NCBI GenBank assembly: GCA_021463145.1
Contig: JAJTWZ010000001.1
Span: 186,001 to 250,000, forward strand
Direction of reading: 5' to 3'
DNA: 64,000 bases
Origin: Blastocatellia bacterium
GTDB lineage: Bacteria > Acidobacteriota > Blastocatellia > UBA7656 > JADIYM01
Shown: positions 36,353-45,023 of the stretch, piece by piece
Layout: every line of letters begins with the position of its first letter
Position numbering within the stretch: the first letter of the stretch is position 1
Notes under the pieces: generated by a model
The model's input: only the letters and a program-made list of their open reading frames with translations
Databases searched by the model: none
Told to the model about the DNA's origin: nothing
Made by a program: the position numbers and the translations under genes

Positions 36353-37072
36353 CTAGCCGAGCGGCCCGGTGAGCCCGCCCGTACTCAAGGACCCCGTCGA
36401 GCGCCGCGCCCGGAGCTTCTTGAAAGCGCGCTGGATCTGAGGCTCGAGCGCCTCGTCCCGCTGCGACGTGGAGTAGACGAGGGCAACGACGAACTCCATC
36501 TGATCGATTACTACCGTCTTGCGGTCGCCGTTGAACAGCGCCACGCGCTGCAGGCGACCGGCATTCGCCGGGGTTCCGGCGATGATTCCGTTGGCGACCA
36601 GAAACGACGACAGTGCCGCCATCCGATCCGGTGCCTTGATGTTTACACTTGCCTGCAAAGCGCCGTCCGAAGTCGCAACCAATGCGCCTTCGATGCCGCG
36701 AACTTTCACCAGATCGTTCACGAGCGCCTGATACTGCGTCTGGCTGACCGCCGATCCGGAGTGGCGCGCCTCGTCGATCAGGCGCATGCCCTCCATCAGG
36801 ATTCCGGCCCACGGTTCGAAAATCGTGCGTGTTGGCGACGTCACGCCAGCATCGATCCGAAAAGATCCTTCTTCCATCCCAAGCGCGCGGTGCACCGCGT
36901 CGATCCCGACAAGGTTTCCAAGCCGGGCATCGACGACTTCGCCGTCCTGAAAGAAGAAGACTCCCTCACCCGTCGGATAATTCACGGTCAACCGCGCCAG
37001 ATTCCGTCCAACGCAATTGATCTGGATGATATCGACGAGTGCGAGGTCTTTCAGATCACCAACGAGAGCCAT
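36353..37072 (-). CDS. DUF4388 plus roadblock/LC7 fusion protein
   Basis: The start is ATG 37072 after AAGGAG. The 239-aa protein has an N-terminal DUF4388 (ALVGDLKDLALVDIIQIN, VFFFQDGEVVDARLGN) and a C-terminal LC7-like domain (about 115-220, ALVNDLVKVRGIEGALVATSDGAL). Fusing the two domains implies that the DUF4388 and LC7 proteins of this cluster work in one complex. It is the first gene of the six-gene minus-strand run, facing a divergent mqnA. Confidence 0.75.
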   Translation of the reverse strand: MALVGDLKDLALVDIIQINCVGRNLARLTVNYPTGEGVFFFQDGEVVDARLGNLVGIDAVHRALGMEEGSFRIDAGVTSPTRTIFEPWAGILMEGMRLIDEARHSGSAVSQTQYQALVNDLVKVRGIEGALVATSDGALQASVNIKAPDRMAALSSFLVANGIIAGTPANAGRLQRVALFNGDRKTVVIDQMEFVVALVYSTSQRDEALEPQIQRAFKKLRARRSTGSLSTGGLTGPLG

Positions 37073-37506
37073 ACCCGCTCCTTCCAAGATCGTCAAACAG
37101 GCGAGCAGCGTATCTTACCTGGACTCGAGTTCGTCGCAAACCGGACCGCACGACTGGGTCGCCCGACCCGCGTCCGCAACAACCTTCAACTAGCTAACTT
37201 CTCAATCCAAGTGAGGTTAGCCGCATCGTAACAACTCCCTTATCGGCTGTCAACGCAGTTTCCTTTAGCGGATTTTCACTTGTCAGAGTCCCATTTCGCC
37301 CACTAGATTCCACCGGTCGGCGGGCCGGTTTGGCCCGTTCCGCACCACCGATTGGAACTCGAATTGTTCACGAATGTAACCCTTCAGCCTCGAATCTGGA
37401 GCCTGGATGCGGAAGGCTGCGTGCCTTCCAACGGGCGCGAACCAGTCGTGTCCTACTGGCTCGCGGAAGCCAGCGGGATGTCGCTCCGCGTACTCTCGTG
37501 GGTCTA
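37073..37506. other. Intergenic region between divergent genes
   Basis: About 430 bases between the DUF4388-LC7 gene and mqnA. It holds a putative plus-strand promoter (37280-37309) and a small hairpin CGGGCC/GGCCCG at 37321-37337. The part around 37195-37310 is richer in A/T than its surroundings, as expected for a divergent promoter region. No other gene is apparent. Confidence 0.55.
37280..37309 (+). promoter_or_regulatory. Putative sigma-70 promoter upstream of mqnA
   Basis: TTGTCA at 37280-37285, an 18-base spacer, then TAGATT at 37304-37309 (5/6 and 4/6 consensus). It would start a leader of about 190 bases before mqnA. Confidence 0.35.
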
Positions 37507-38307
37507 GTGCTCCCGAGGCTCGCGGCGTCGAGTTACCTCAACTCGGCACCCATCGTGTGGGCTTTCTCCGATGGTTCCCAGCGGACGCGGTGCGTACTCG
37601 AACCCGATCCAGCGCCGTCGGCGTGCTCACGGCTGCTCGCGGGCGGCAACGTCGACGGAGCACTGATACCTTCCATAGAAGTCCAGAGGATCGCCGGCAT
37701 CTCGGTCGCTCGCGGAGTCTGCGTCGCGGCGCGCGATCGAGTCCGAAGCGTCTTGCTCGTTGCGACTGTCCCACTCGAACGCATCCGGTCGGTAGCCCTC
37801 GACTCACACTCGAGGACGTCCGTCGCGCTGATTCGAGTCCTGCTAGGCCGCTTTCGCAAACTGAATCCGGTGTACGCCCCTGCACAACCCGATCTGAAAT
37901 CCATGCTCGCCTCGGCGGATGCGGCGCTACTGATCGGCGACCCGGCCATGAAGGCGGATACTTCCGGTTGCGACGTCTACGATCTGGCCGAACTCTGGAG
38001 GGATGCGACCGGGCTACCGTTCGTGTTCGCCGTCTGGGGATTGCGGGGGGATCGCTTCATCGACGGCGGACCTGACTTTCTCGAGGCCCTGGACGAAGGA
38101 CGCGCCGCCATCGACATCATCGCTTCGCGAAATGCCGAGTCGCTCGGAATCGGCAAAGCCGAGATCGTCGAGTATCTGACGGCCAACATCCACTACGATC
38201 TCGACGCCGGATGCCTGGCGGGGCTCAACCTGTTCTACGAGCTTGCCGCGGAAGAGGGACTGATCGAGAAACCGTCCCCCCTCGCCTTCTGGCCAGCTCG
38301 AGACTAG
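37507..38307 (+). CDS. mqnA: Chorismate dehydratase (menaquinone, futalosine route)
   Basis: About 266 aa. SYLNSAPIVW near the start is the MqnA signature; MqnA dehydrates chorismate in futalosine-dependent menaquinone synthesis. GTG 37507 puts that motif at the expected distance; GTG 37498 is an alternative, and further upstream the frame is unlike the family. A 9-codon reading frame from ATG 37478 ends as TAGTG on this start, perhaps coupling translation. Other mqn genes are absent from the window. It ends by sharing CTAG with the stop of the convergent small gene. Confidence 0.85.
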   Translation: MLPRLAASSYLNSAPIVWAFSDGSQRTRCVLEPDPAPSACSRLLAGGNVDGALIPSIEVQRIAGISVARGVCVAARDRVRSVLLVATVPLERIRSVALDSHSRTSVALIRVLLGRFRKLNPVYAPAQPDLKSMLASADAALLIGDPAMKADTSGCDVYDLAELWRDATGLPFVFAVWGLRGDRFIDGGPDFLEALDEGRAAIDIIASRNAESLGIGKAEIVEYLTANIHYDLDAGCLAGLNLFYELAAEEGLIEKPSPLAFWPARD

Positions 38308-38549
38308 GCGCCGCTCGCTTCCGCAATTGCTGCCGGTTCGTCGATCTCGTGCGTGCCGAGAATGGCCTTGCCTTCGTGGCTACGCGGATCGATCGTCCGC
38401 AGATGCTTGCGGCCCTTCATCTCCCAGATCGCCGTCACGTGTCCGTCCTTCTCGACGGCGTGATACGAGATCTCCTCTTCCAACTCCTCGGCAACAATGC
38501 TCTCCAGAACCGGCTCTGCCGTCTCGGTGGTGCTCAACTCTTCGGTCAT
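38304..38549 (-). CDS. Small acidic protein of unknown function (81 aa)
   Basis: An 81-aa protein with a good AGAGGA ribosome site. The N-terminus is Glu-rich (LESIVAEELEEEISYHAV), followed by GHVTAIWEMKGRKHLRTID, which looks like two short strands. No family recognised and no signal peptide. Its TAG and the mqnA TAG overlap within the palindrome CTAG, so the genes are strictly convergent with no spacer. Confidence 0.65.
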   Translation of the reverse strand: MTEELSTTETAEPVLESIVAEELEEEISYHAVEKDGHVTAIWEMKGRKHLRTIDPRSHEGKAILGTHEIDEPAAIAEASGA

Positions 38550-38672
38550 TCGGTCTCCTCTTGTAATTGACGTCCAGCGCAGACTGCTTATGAAATGGAC
38601 GGGCTTCGAAACGCGGCATTAAATCACGCGCCAGACGAGTCTGTCCAGACTCGCACACCGGTCCGAACGGCA

Positions 38673-39752
38673 CTACGGGCGCGAATGCAACTGCGGCTTA
38701 CGATCGCCCGCCGCGGGCGAATCATCCCGCCAACCGTGCCACTGGCGCCGGCGACGATCGCGAAACGCCGCCGCCTGCTCCGGGGTAAGGATGTCGCGCA
38801 TTCCCGCTTCGGATTCGAAGCGCAGTAACTCACGCTCGGTATCTGCGGCGCCGAGTTCGCTCGCGAGCGTGCGCACGAGCGCCGAGTCGATTGCATCGGC
38901 CACGAGAAGATCGTCGATGCGCGCCTGAAGATCGCGATAACGCATGGCCGCCTGCCTGGCCGCGGGGGCGTGCTGCCGCCTGAGCTGCCTCATGCGGGCA
39001 AGCTGCTCGCTCGTGACATTCAAGCCGGCCAGAAGCTCCGGAGTCCCGCCAGCTCCCCCCGGCGGCCCCCCGCGCTCGCCACCCGAGCCGGGGCGCTCGC
39101 CAGGCACCGGGTCCGGCTCGACTGTCCCGGGCGTCCGGCCGGCGGAACCCTGACCATCGCCGCGGCGATCCATGCGCTCGCGCACGGCCTCGCGCATTCG
39201 GGCCTTCTGGGCCTCACGCGCCGCGCGAAGCTCAGCTCGCTGAGAGGGAGTCAGGGTTTCGAACACCGTGAGTTCAAGGAGGGTCCGATCCGACGTCCTC
39301 GCGCCAACCGTCGCAGCAAGCTCGCGTCCCCTCCCGCGGGCATCGTCGGGACGATATTCGGGACCGAAAAGGTCGGACTCGATCTGACGCCGAAGATCCA
39401 ACACGCGCCGGCCGTGCTGCCTCATACGTTCGTCGCTGCGCTCTCGAATCTGCCGCAGCGAGTTCCGCTGTTCCGGCGTCAGCGTCAGAAGACCAAGTGC
39501 GCGGCCAATTACCGCCCCTCGTCCCGGCATATCGCCGCGCCCACCACCCCCGCGCTCGTGCTGGCTCTTCATATCGCGACGAATATCGCGTTTGGCGTCG
39601 CGGCGATCCTGCCGACGCATCGACCTGTCGAAGGATCCTTTCGATCCACCGCCACCGCGCTGGGCCTCGGCCGTCGCGGGCACGAGTACGAGCACCAACG
39701 CGAAGACCACAACAGGCCGGAGGCGAAAAATCCAGGTCACGAGCATCGTCAT
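38673..39752 (-). CDS. Exported LTxxQ-motif protein (Spy/CpxP-like)
   Basis: The start is ATG 39752 (or ATG 39746), giving a signal sequence of about 30 residues (FRLRPVVVFALVLVLVPATAEA). Of 359 residues most are Arg, Asp, Gln and Gly in long helices. LTPEQRNSLRQI, LTPSQRAEL, VTSEQLARM and LTPEQAAAFRD are four LTxxQ-type units. Spy and CpxP carry two and act as periplasmic chaperones or stress sensors. A Gly/Pro-rich linker separates two pairs of units, so the gene may be a fused duplication. The RDxRR-rich start may bind nucleic acid or polyanions. Confidence 0.7.
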   Translation of the reverse strand: MTMLVTWIFRLRPVVVFALVLVLVPATAEAQRGGGGSKGSFDRSMRRQDRRDAKRDIRRDMKSQHERGGGGRGDMPGRGAVIGRALGLLTLTPEQRNSLRQIRERSDERMRQHGRRVLDLRRQIESDLFGPEYRPDDARGRGRELAATVGARTSDRTLLELTVFETLTPSQRAELRAAREAQKARMREAVRERMDRRGDGQGSAGRTPGTVEPDPVPGERPGSGGERGGPPGGAGGTPELLAGLNVTSEQLARMRQLRRQHAPAARQAAMRYRDLQARIDDLLVADAIDSALVRTLASELGAADTERELLRFESEAGMRDILTPEQAAAFRDRRRRQWHGWRDDSPAAGDRKPQLHSRP

Positions 39753-39847
39753 CACACAATCCTGTCCGGAAATGCAACCGGTCGCGAGGCTTAGAGGTCC
39801 TCCGCGCCGCCAAAAGTTTGACGAATGTCCCGCACGGCCCGCACTCC

Positions 39848-41335
39848 TCAGCCCGATCGCGCCAGCAGCTGAATCACACGGTCCATCGTCGGAATCGCGG
39901 ACCATGTGCGACCGCCAGGATCGTTGTAGATCATCGTGACTACGAATCGCCTTCCGGATTGCGCGGTCACGACACCCGAGATCGACTTTGCCGTTGCAAG
40001 CGAGCCGGTCTTTGCCCAGACCGCGATTCCACCCAGGCGATGTTTCATCGTGCCGTCCACGCCGGCGATCGGCAACGAGTCGATGAATGCCGCCCTGCTC
40101 TCGTGAATCGTCATGGTCCGCATAACGGCGTCAAGATTCGACGCCGAGACCCGGTCGAGTCGCGACAACCCCGAGCCGTCACGCAGGACCATTCCTTCGC
40201 TTGCTCCGCCTATCCTCTCGAGGAATCCGCGAACGACAGAGAGTCCTGCCTCGTCGCAAGGCACCCCAGCCGGGCCTGCCTCGCGCCCCATGATCCTCAG
40301 TATCAGCTCGGCGTGCAGGTTCTGCGACAGCTTGTTCGTCGTCCGGACGAGGTCCGCGAGCGGACGCGACTCGAGCGACGCGACCTCGTGCAAACGTGCA
40401 AGCTCGAGCTCGCCAGGTCTCTCGTCGTAAGCGTTGAGGACCCGGATACCGCCCTCGATCGTCACGCCAGCCTCGGCGAGCGCCTGACGGAAGGCCTCGG
40501 CCGCATACGCCGGCGGATTGTGGACGGCGATCTCGACCGTTACCCCTGGATGACCCACGGGCAGCGAACCCGCTACCTCCACAACCGAGCTGTCGACCCC
40601 GCGATGCACAGAGATCCGCGCCGATCCTCCGGTCGTCGCGGTGTTCTGAATCCGGACGTGCCCGACATCCGGCGTGACTGTCACGAGGCAGGACGAACCC
40701 GCTTCGGCGGGCAACACGTTTATCGAGGCGAGATTGTCGTTGAACGAAAGCGCGCTGACTTCCGTGCCGAAATGCCACTGCAGGTCCTGCCAGGCCCAAC
40801 CCGAGCCATGCGGCGGTCCCGACAGGTAGCTGGCATCTGCGACCAGATCGCCAGTGACGCGCACCAGGCCGCGTGCGCGAACCGATGCGGCGAGTTGACG
40901 GAACGGTTCGAGCACGTCCCCGGTTTCCGACAGGCGCCCCGACAGATTCGGGTCGCCCCGGCCGTAGAGCACGATGCTGCCATCGACAGTCCCGTCTTCA
41001 GCGGGCTCAGCCGTTGCATAGACTGACGTCCTGGTAGTCCATCCCGGACCGAGCGCATCAAGTGCCGCAGCCGTCGTCAAAACCTTCATGTTCGACGCCG
41101 GCTGCAGGTGCAGGTCCGGGTTGTGTTCGTAGACGACATTCCCTTCAATCGAGCGCACCAGAACGCTCCAGCGGTCCGATTCGGGAGCGATCATCGACTC
41201 GATCTGCATCCGGATCGGGAGCCCCGAGACCGCGTCGCCAGGTTGCCGCGAAACTGACCGCCAATCGGGCCGTCCGGCAGCCACCACAACGAACGCGACC
41301 GCGACCATCACCGAAATTACGGACCGCGCCAGCAC
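39848..41335 (-). CDS. dacB: D-alanyl-D-alanine carboxypeptidase/endopeptidase (PBP4 family)
   Basis: A 495-aa periplasmic enzyme. SNMK (SxxK) near residue 81, the SGLS motif (SxN-like, DGSGLSRLD) and KTGS near 440 form the active site of the S13/PBP4 family. It trims or cleaves peptide cross-links in peptidoglycan. It starts at a GTG, with an N-terminal signal (RSVISVMVAVAFVVVAAG). Divergent from aconitase, with about 130 bases between. Confidence 0.92.
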   Translation of the reverse strand: MLARSVISVMVAVAFVVVAAGRPDWRSVSRQPGDAVSGLPIRMQIESMIAPESDRWSVLVRSIEGNVVYEHNPDLHLQPASNMKVLTTAAALDALGPGWTTRTSVYATAEPAEDGTVDGSIVLYGRGDPNLSGRLSETGDVLEPFRQLAASVRARGLVRVTGDLVADASYLSGPPHGSGWAWQDLQWHFGTEVSALSFNDNLASINVLPAEAGSSCLVTVTPDVGHVRIQNTATTGGSARISVHRGVDSSVVEVAGSLPVGHPGVTVEIAVHNPPAYAAEAFRQALAEAGVTIEGGIRVLNAYDERPGELELARLHEVASLESRPLADLVRTTNKLSQNLHAELILRIMGREAGPAGVPCDEAGLSVVRGFLERIGGASEGMVLRDGSGLSRLDRVSASNLDAVMRTMTIHESRAAFIDSLPIAGVDGTMKHRLGGIAVWAKTGSLATAKSISGVVTAQSGRRFVVTMIYNDPGGRTWSAIPTMDRVIQLLARSG

Positions 41336-41466
41336 CTTGCAACTCTAACACGGTGTTCAGCTTGCGGTGAGAAAGGCAAGCCTCTTCACGAGCCTTCGAC
41401 GGTGAATTGGCGCACAGGCCCCTTCCTTGACGGCAGCCTATGCCGCTTCTACACTCCATCACCGTT

Positions 41467-44181
41467 ATGCCACACAACCTGTTCGATACCCTGCAGTCCT
41501 TCTCCTACGGTCAAGACAAGAAACAGCAGTTCTACTCGCTTCCGCAACTCGAGGCCGCGGGCGCTGGCCCGGTCTCGCGCCTGCCCGTCAGCATCCGGAT
41601 CGTCCTGGAGTCGGTGCTACGGAACTGCGACGGAAAGCGAGTCGCCGAGCGAGACGTTCGAGCGCTCGCGAACTGGAATCCGACGGCCGAGCGAACCGAC
41701 GAGATCCCGTTCGTCGTGGCGCGCGTCGTCCTGCAGGACTTCACCGGGGTTCCATTGCTCGTCGACCTCGCGGCGATGCGGTCGGCAGTCGCCCGGATGG
41801 GAAAAGATCCTGCTGTCATAGAGCCCCTGGTGCCGGTGGATCTCGTCGTCGACCATTCCGTGCAGGTAGATCATTTCGGCTCTCCCAATGCCCTCCGGCA
41901 GAACATGGAGATCGAGTTCCAGCGGAATCGCTCGCGCTACGAGTTCCTGAAGTGGGGCATGCAGGCGTTCGACACTTTCAGCGTAGTCCCGCCTGGAATA
42001 GGCATCGTCCATCAGGTCAATCTGGAGTATCTGGCGCACGGCGTCCTTTCGCGGGACGGTGTCTGCTACCCCGATACCCTCGTCGGCACGGACTCGCACA
42101 CGACGATGATCAACGGCCTTGGCATCGCCGGATGGGGCGTTGGCGGCATCGAGGCCGAGGCCGCGATGCTCGGGCAACCAGTGTACTTCCTCACGCCCGA
42201 TGTCGTCGGCGTTCACATGTCCGGAGCGCTTCGCGAAGGCGTCACGGCGACCGACCTCGTCCTCCACGTCACCGAGATGCTGCGCAGGGCGAAGGTAGTC
42301 GGAAAATTCGTGGAATTCCACGGCGAGGGCGCGTCGAGCCTTCCCCTGACCGACCGCGCGACGGTGGCGAACATGGCGCCGGAGTACGGCGCCACGATGG
42401 GCTTCTTCCCGTTCGACGAGGCGTCGGCGTCCTACCTGCGCTCGACCGGGCGCTCCGACGAGCACGTCGACATGGTCTGCAGCTATTACAAGGCACAGGG
42501 GCTCTTCGGGATCCCCTCCTCGGGCGAATGCGACTACAGCACCCTGCTCGAGCTCGACCTCGGCTCGGTTACCCCGAGCGTGGCCGGCCCCAGGCGTCCG
42601 CAGGACCGCATCGAGCTGTTCGATCTGAAATCCAGATTCGAGTCGCTGCTTGCATTGCCCGTCTCTGACGGCGGGTTCGGCAGGGCCGGAGACGAGCCAG
42701 GCGCCACCTATGCGACCGGGCTCGGCTCGAACGCCGACGGTGCGGTCGGACACGGAGACGTCGTGATCGCCGCCATTACATCCTGCACCAATACATCGAA
42801 CCCCGGTGTCATGCTGGGCGCTGGCATCCTGGCGAGAAAGGCCGTCGAACGCGGCCTGAGAGTGCGCCCGACGGTGAAGACCTCGCTCGGACCTGGATCG
42901 CGCGTCGTCACGGAATATCTCGAAAAGACCGGGCTCGCGACTTCCCTGGACGCACTGGGCTTCAATACGGTCGGCTACGGCTGCACGACCTGTATCGGCA
43001 ACTCTGGCCCTCTGGACGACGGGCTCGAGCGGGCCGTCGTGGACAACAATCTCGTCGTGGCGAGCGTGCTGAGCGGCAACCGCAATTTCGAGGCTCGTAT
43101 TCACCAGAACGTCCGGGCCAACTTCCTCATGAGCCCTCCACTCGTCGTCGCTTTTGCGCTGGCGGGCACCGTGGACATCGACCTCGGAAAGGATCCCATC
43201 GGTACGGGCAGCGACGGCAACCCCGTTTACCTGCGCGACATTTGGCCATCGCTATCGGAGGTCGAAGCTTACATGCGCGACGCGATGGACCCGGATACGT
43301 TCAGGAAGCTCTACGGCAGCTTTGCTGGACAGAATCCATTGTGGGAAGAGATCCCGACGTCGGCAGGGCTCGTCTACGCGTGGGACTCGACGTCCACCTA
43401 CATTCAGGAACCGCCGTTCTTCACGGACTTCTCGATGGAAACCGGGACGGCGGCCGACATCCGCGGTGCACGCCTGCTCGCGCTTTTCGGCGATTCGGTG
43501 ACTACGGATCACATCAGTCCTGCCGGCGCGATCAAACCGGCATCGCCGGCCGGCAAGTTCCTCGTCGAGCACGGTGTCGAGCCGCAGGACTTCAACAGCT
43601 ACGGCTCGCGACGCGGCAACGATCGGATCATGACGCGCGGTACCTTCGCGAACGTCCGCATCAAGAACCTGCTCGTCCCCGGCACCGAAGGCGGCGTCAC
43701 CGTCCATCAGCCAAGCGGCGAACAGATGGCGATCTACGACGCCGCGATTCGTTACCAGGAGACGTCAACGCCGCTCGTTGTGATCGCCGGACAGGAGTAC
43801 GGCACCGGCAGTTCGCGCGACTGGGCCGCGAAGGGTACTCAGCTTCTCGGCGTGAGACTCGTCGTCGCCGAGAGCTTCGAGCGAATTCACCGCAGCAACC
43901 TGGTCGGAATGGGGGTGCTGCCGTGCCAGTTCGAGGCGGGCACGACCGGCGCTTCACTTTCGCTGGACGGCACCGAGACATTCGACCTCGAGGGTATCTC
44001 TGGCGGCATCACTCCACGTCAACAAGTCGAAATGGTCATTCACCGCGCGTCTGGATCGATCGATCGAGTGCCGCTGCTGCTGCGGATCGATACTCCGATC
44101 GAAGTCGATTACTACGTGCACGGCGGCATTCTTCCGTTCGTACTGCGGCAGCTGATCTCGGGAGCTGCGGCGACTGCGTAG
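41467..44181 (+). CDS. acnA: Aconitate hydratase
   Basis: A 904-aa iron-sulfur enzyme of the TCA cycle. SCTNTSNP and [12 protein letters not shown] hold the three cluster cysteines, and [16 protein letters not shown] is the swivel-domain signature. Length and single-chain layout fit AcnA rather than AcnB. ATG 41467 is preferred because [12 protein letters not shown] matches family N-termini; an in-frame ATG at 41440 is possible. A hairpin follows the stop. Confidence 0.95.
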   Translation: MPHNLFDTLQSFSYGQDKKQQFYSLPQLEAAGAGPVSRLPVSIRIVLESVLRNCDGKRVAERDVRALANWNPTAERTDEIPFVVARVVLQDFTGVPLLVDLAAMRSAVARMGKDPAVIEPLVPVDLVVDHSVQVDHFGSPNALRQNMEIEFQRNRSRYEFLKWGMQAFDTFSVVPPGIGIVHQVNLEYLAHGVLSRDGVCYPDTLVGTDSHTTMINGLGIAGWGVGGIEAEAAMLGQPVYFLTPDVVGVHMSGALREGVTATDLVLHVTEMLRRAKVVGKFVEFHGEGASSLPLTDRATVANMAPEYGATMGFFPFDEASASYLRSTGRSDEHVDMVCSYYKAQGLFGIPSSGECDYSTLLELDLGSVTPSVAGPRRPQDRIELFDLKSRFESLLALPVSDGGFGRAGDEPGATYATGLGSNADGAVGHGDVVIAAITSCTNTSNPGVMLGAGILARKAVERGLRVRPTVKTSLGPGSRVVTEYLEKTGLATSLDALGFNTVGYGCTTCIGNSGPLDDGLERAVVDNNLVVASVLSGNRNFEARIHQNVRANFLMSPPLVVAFALAGTVDIDLGKDPIGTGSDGNPVYLRDIWPSLSEVEAYMRDAMDPDTFRKLYGSFAGQNPLWEEIPTSAGLVYAWDSTSTYIQEPPFFTDFSMETGTAADIRGARLLALFGDSVTTDHISPAGAIKPASPAGKFLVEHGVEPQDFNSYGSRRGNDRIMTRGTFANVRIKNLLVPGTEGGVTVHQPSGEQMAIYDAAIRYQETSTPLVVIAGQEYGTGSSRDWAAKGTQLLGVRLVVAESFERIHRSNLVGMGVLPCQFEAGTTGASLSLDGTETFDLEGISGGITPRQQVEMVIHRASGSIDRVPLLLRIDTPIEVDYYVHGGILPFVLRQLISGAAATA

Positions 44182-44189
44182 GCCCTCAG

Positions 44190-44225
44190 GCGCGAAATTC
44201 CGTCTCACCAATCGGGATTTCGCGC
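44190..44225 (+). terminator. Hairpin after aconitase
   Basis: GCGCGAAAT at 44190-44198 pairs perfectly with ATTTCGCGC at 44217-44225, extended by TCCG/CGGG. It lacks a T-run, so termination may be partial. Confidence 0.55.
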
Positions 44226-44308
44226 GCGGGTTGAACGCGGATCTCGATCTTGCCCATACTGCCCCGTAAGCAGAAACTCGTTTCTTTTCAACCATTTGCG
44301 GGTGACGT

Positions 44309-44338
44309 TTGACTTCGTGCGCGGCGACGGTCCATACT
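44309..44338 (+). promoter_or_regulatory. Putative promoter of the post-aconitase transcript
   Basis: TTGACT at 44309-44314, an 18-base spacer and CATACT at 44333-44338 (5/6 and 4/6 consensus). Transcription would begin near 44345 and could end at the terminator at 44671. Confidence 0.35.
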
Positions 44339-44443
44339 GCCGGCGGTCCGGTACGCGACATCGTGTCGTGTGGCCTGCGCCTCTATTGACGAGCCCTCGG
44401 GACCGGATGGCCCCAGGAGCCTTAACCAAGGAAGTTCGACGGT

Positions 44444-44608
44444 ATGTCAAAGAAATCCGAACCTCCCAGTAGCGTGCCGGCCGAGGGCTCAGCCCTCTTG
44501 CCGGATAGACACGCAACGAACCCTGGGAGGGTGCGCGTTCTGACAACGCGTACAGGAATCGGGTCGCCGAGCGACCCCGGCACGTCGAGCAGGCTCAGTC
44601 GCGAGTAG
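44444..44608 (+). CDS. Possible 54-aa protein, or the body of a structured RNA
   Basis: ATG 44444 has AAGGAA 10 bases upstream and reads 54 codons (MSKKSEPPSSVPAEG...). The product would be hydrophilic, rich in Ser, Pro and Arg, without a known family. The same DNA holds nested perfect repeats: CCTCCCAG/CTGGGAGG, GCGTG/CACGC, CCGGC/GCCGG, GAGGGC/GCCCTC, GGGTCG/CGACCC and GTCGCG/CGCGAC. That density of hairpins is more typical of a folded RNA. I cannot decide between small ORF, ncRNA, or both. Confidence 0.3.
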   Translation: MSKKSEPPSSVPAEGSALLPDRHATNPGRVRVLTTRTGIGSPSDPGTSSRLSRE

Positions 44609-44636
44609 TTCCGCGACCCCAGGCGCTGATATTCAG

Positions 44637-44671
44637 GGCCGGCCTGCTCGAGAGAAGCAGGCCGGCCTTTT
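44637..44671 (+). terminator. Strong Rho-independent terminator
   Basis: A perfect 12-bp stem (GGCCGGCCTGCT with AGCAGGCCGGCC) and 7-base loop, followed by TTTT at 44668-44671. It ends whatever is transcribed from the interval after aconitase, 42 bases before the next small gene; read-through control of that gene is possible. Confidence 0.85.
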
Positions 44672-44713
44672 GACGTTCGCGTCAATTGGCCTCCGAAGAC
44701 GAAGGAGGCAGCC

Positions 44714-44920
44714 ATGAAGAAGCTCTTTGGCTTTGTAAAGGCGAATGGCACCCAGGCGGCGCGGATCGTTCGGGTCGAGACGTCGGGACAGATGCCGCGC
44801 GAAGAACTGCAGCGAAAACTCAAAGCTCTGGCCGCTAGAAAGCGGCGCGTTAGTGGCAGCGCCCATACACTGCGCGCGGAGGCGCGCGACGAACAACCTC
44901 CGAGTCGTCTGGCGGCGTAG
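44714..44920 (+). CDS. Small basic protein of unknown function (68 aa)
   Basis: A 68-aa product with a strong AAGGAGG ribosome site directly upstream. It is Lys/Arg- and Ala-rich (MPREELQRKLKALAARKRR), probably helical and basic, without a signal or TM segment. It could bind nucleic acid or a partner protein, but no family is recognised. It lies between a strong terminator and a long convergent hairpin, so it is a separate unit. Confidence 0.6.
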   Translation: MKKLFGFVKANGTQAARIVRVETSGQMPREELQRKLKALAARKRRVSGSAHTLRAEARDEQPPSRLAA

Positions 44921-44941
44921 CGGCCAGACTGCACTTCCGAA

Positions 44942-45003
44942 CGAAGCGAGGGGCCGGCCGAAATTTCCGCACCGGCGGAGGTTTCGGGCGGCCCCTCACT
45001 TCG
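44942..45003. terminator. Long bidirectional hairpin between convergent genes
   Basis: A 62-base inverted repeat: CGAAG, GAGGGGCCG, CCGAAA and TCCGC on the left pair with GCGGA, TTTCGG, CGGCCCCTC and CTTCG on the right, with single unpaired bases between blocks. It lies between the 68-aa gene and the S46 peptidase, and may end both transcripts. Confidence 0.6.
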
Positions 45004-45023
45004 TTCAGGTGTTACTGACGCCG

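Noticed and set aside
44444-44671. RNase P RNA or tmRNA
   Set aside because: Neither the GAGGAAAGTCC core of RNase P nor a tRNA-like end with CCA is present.
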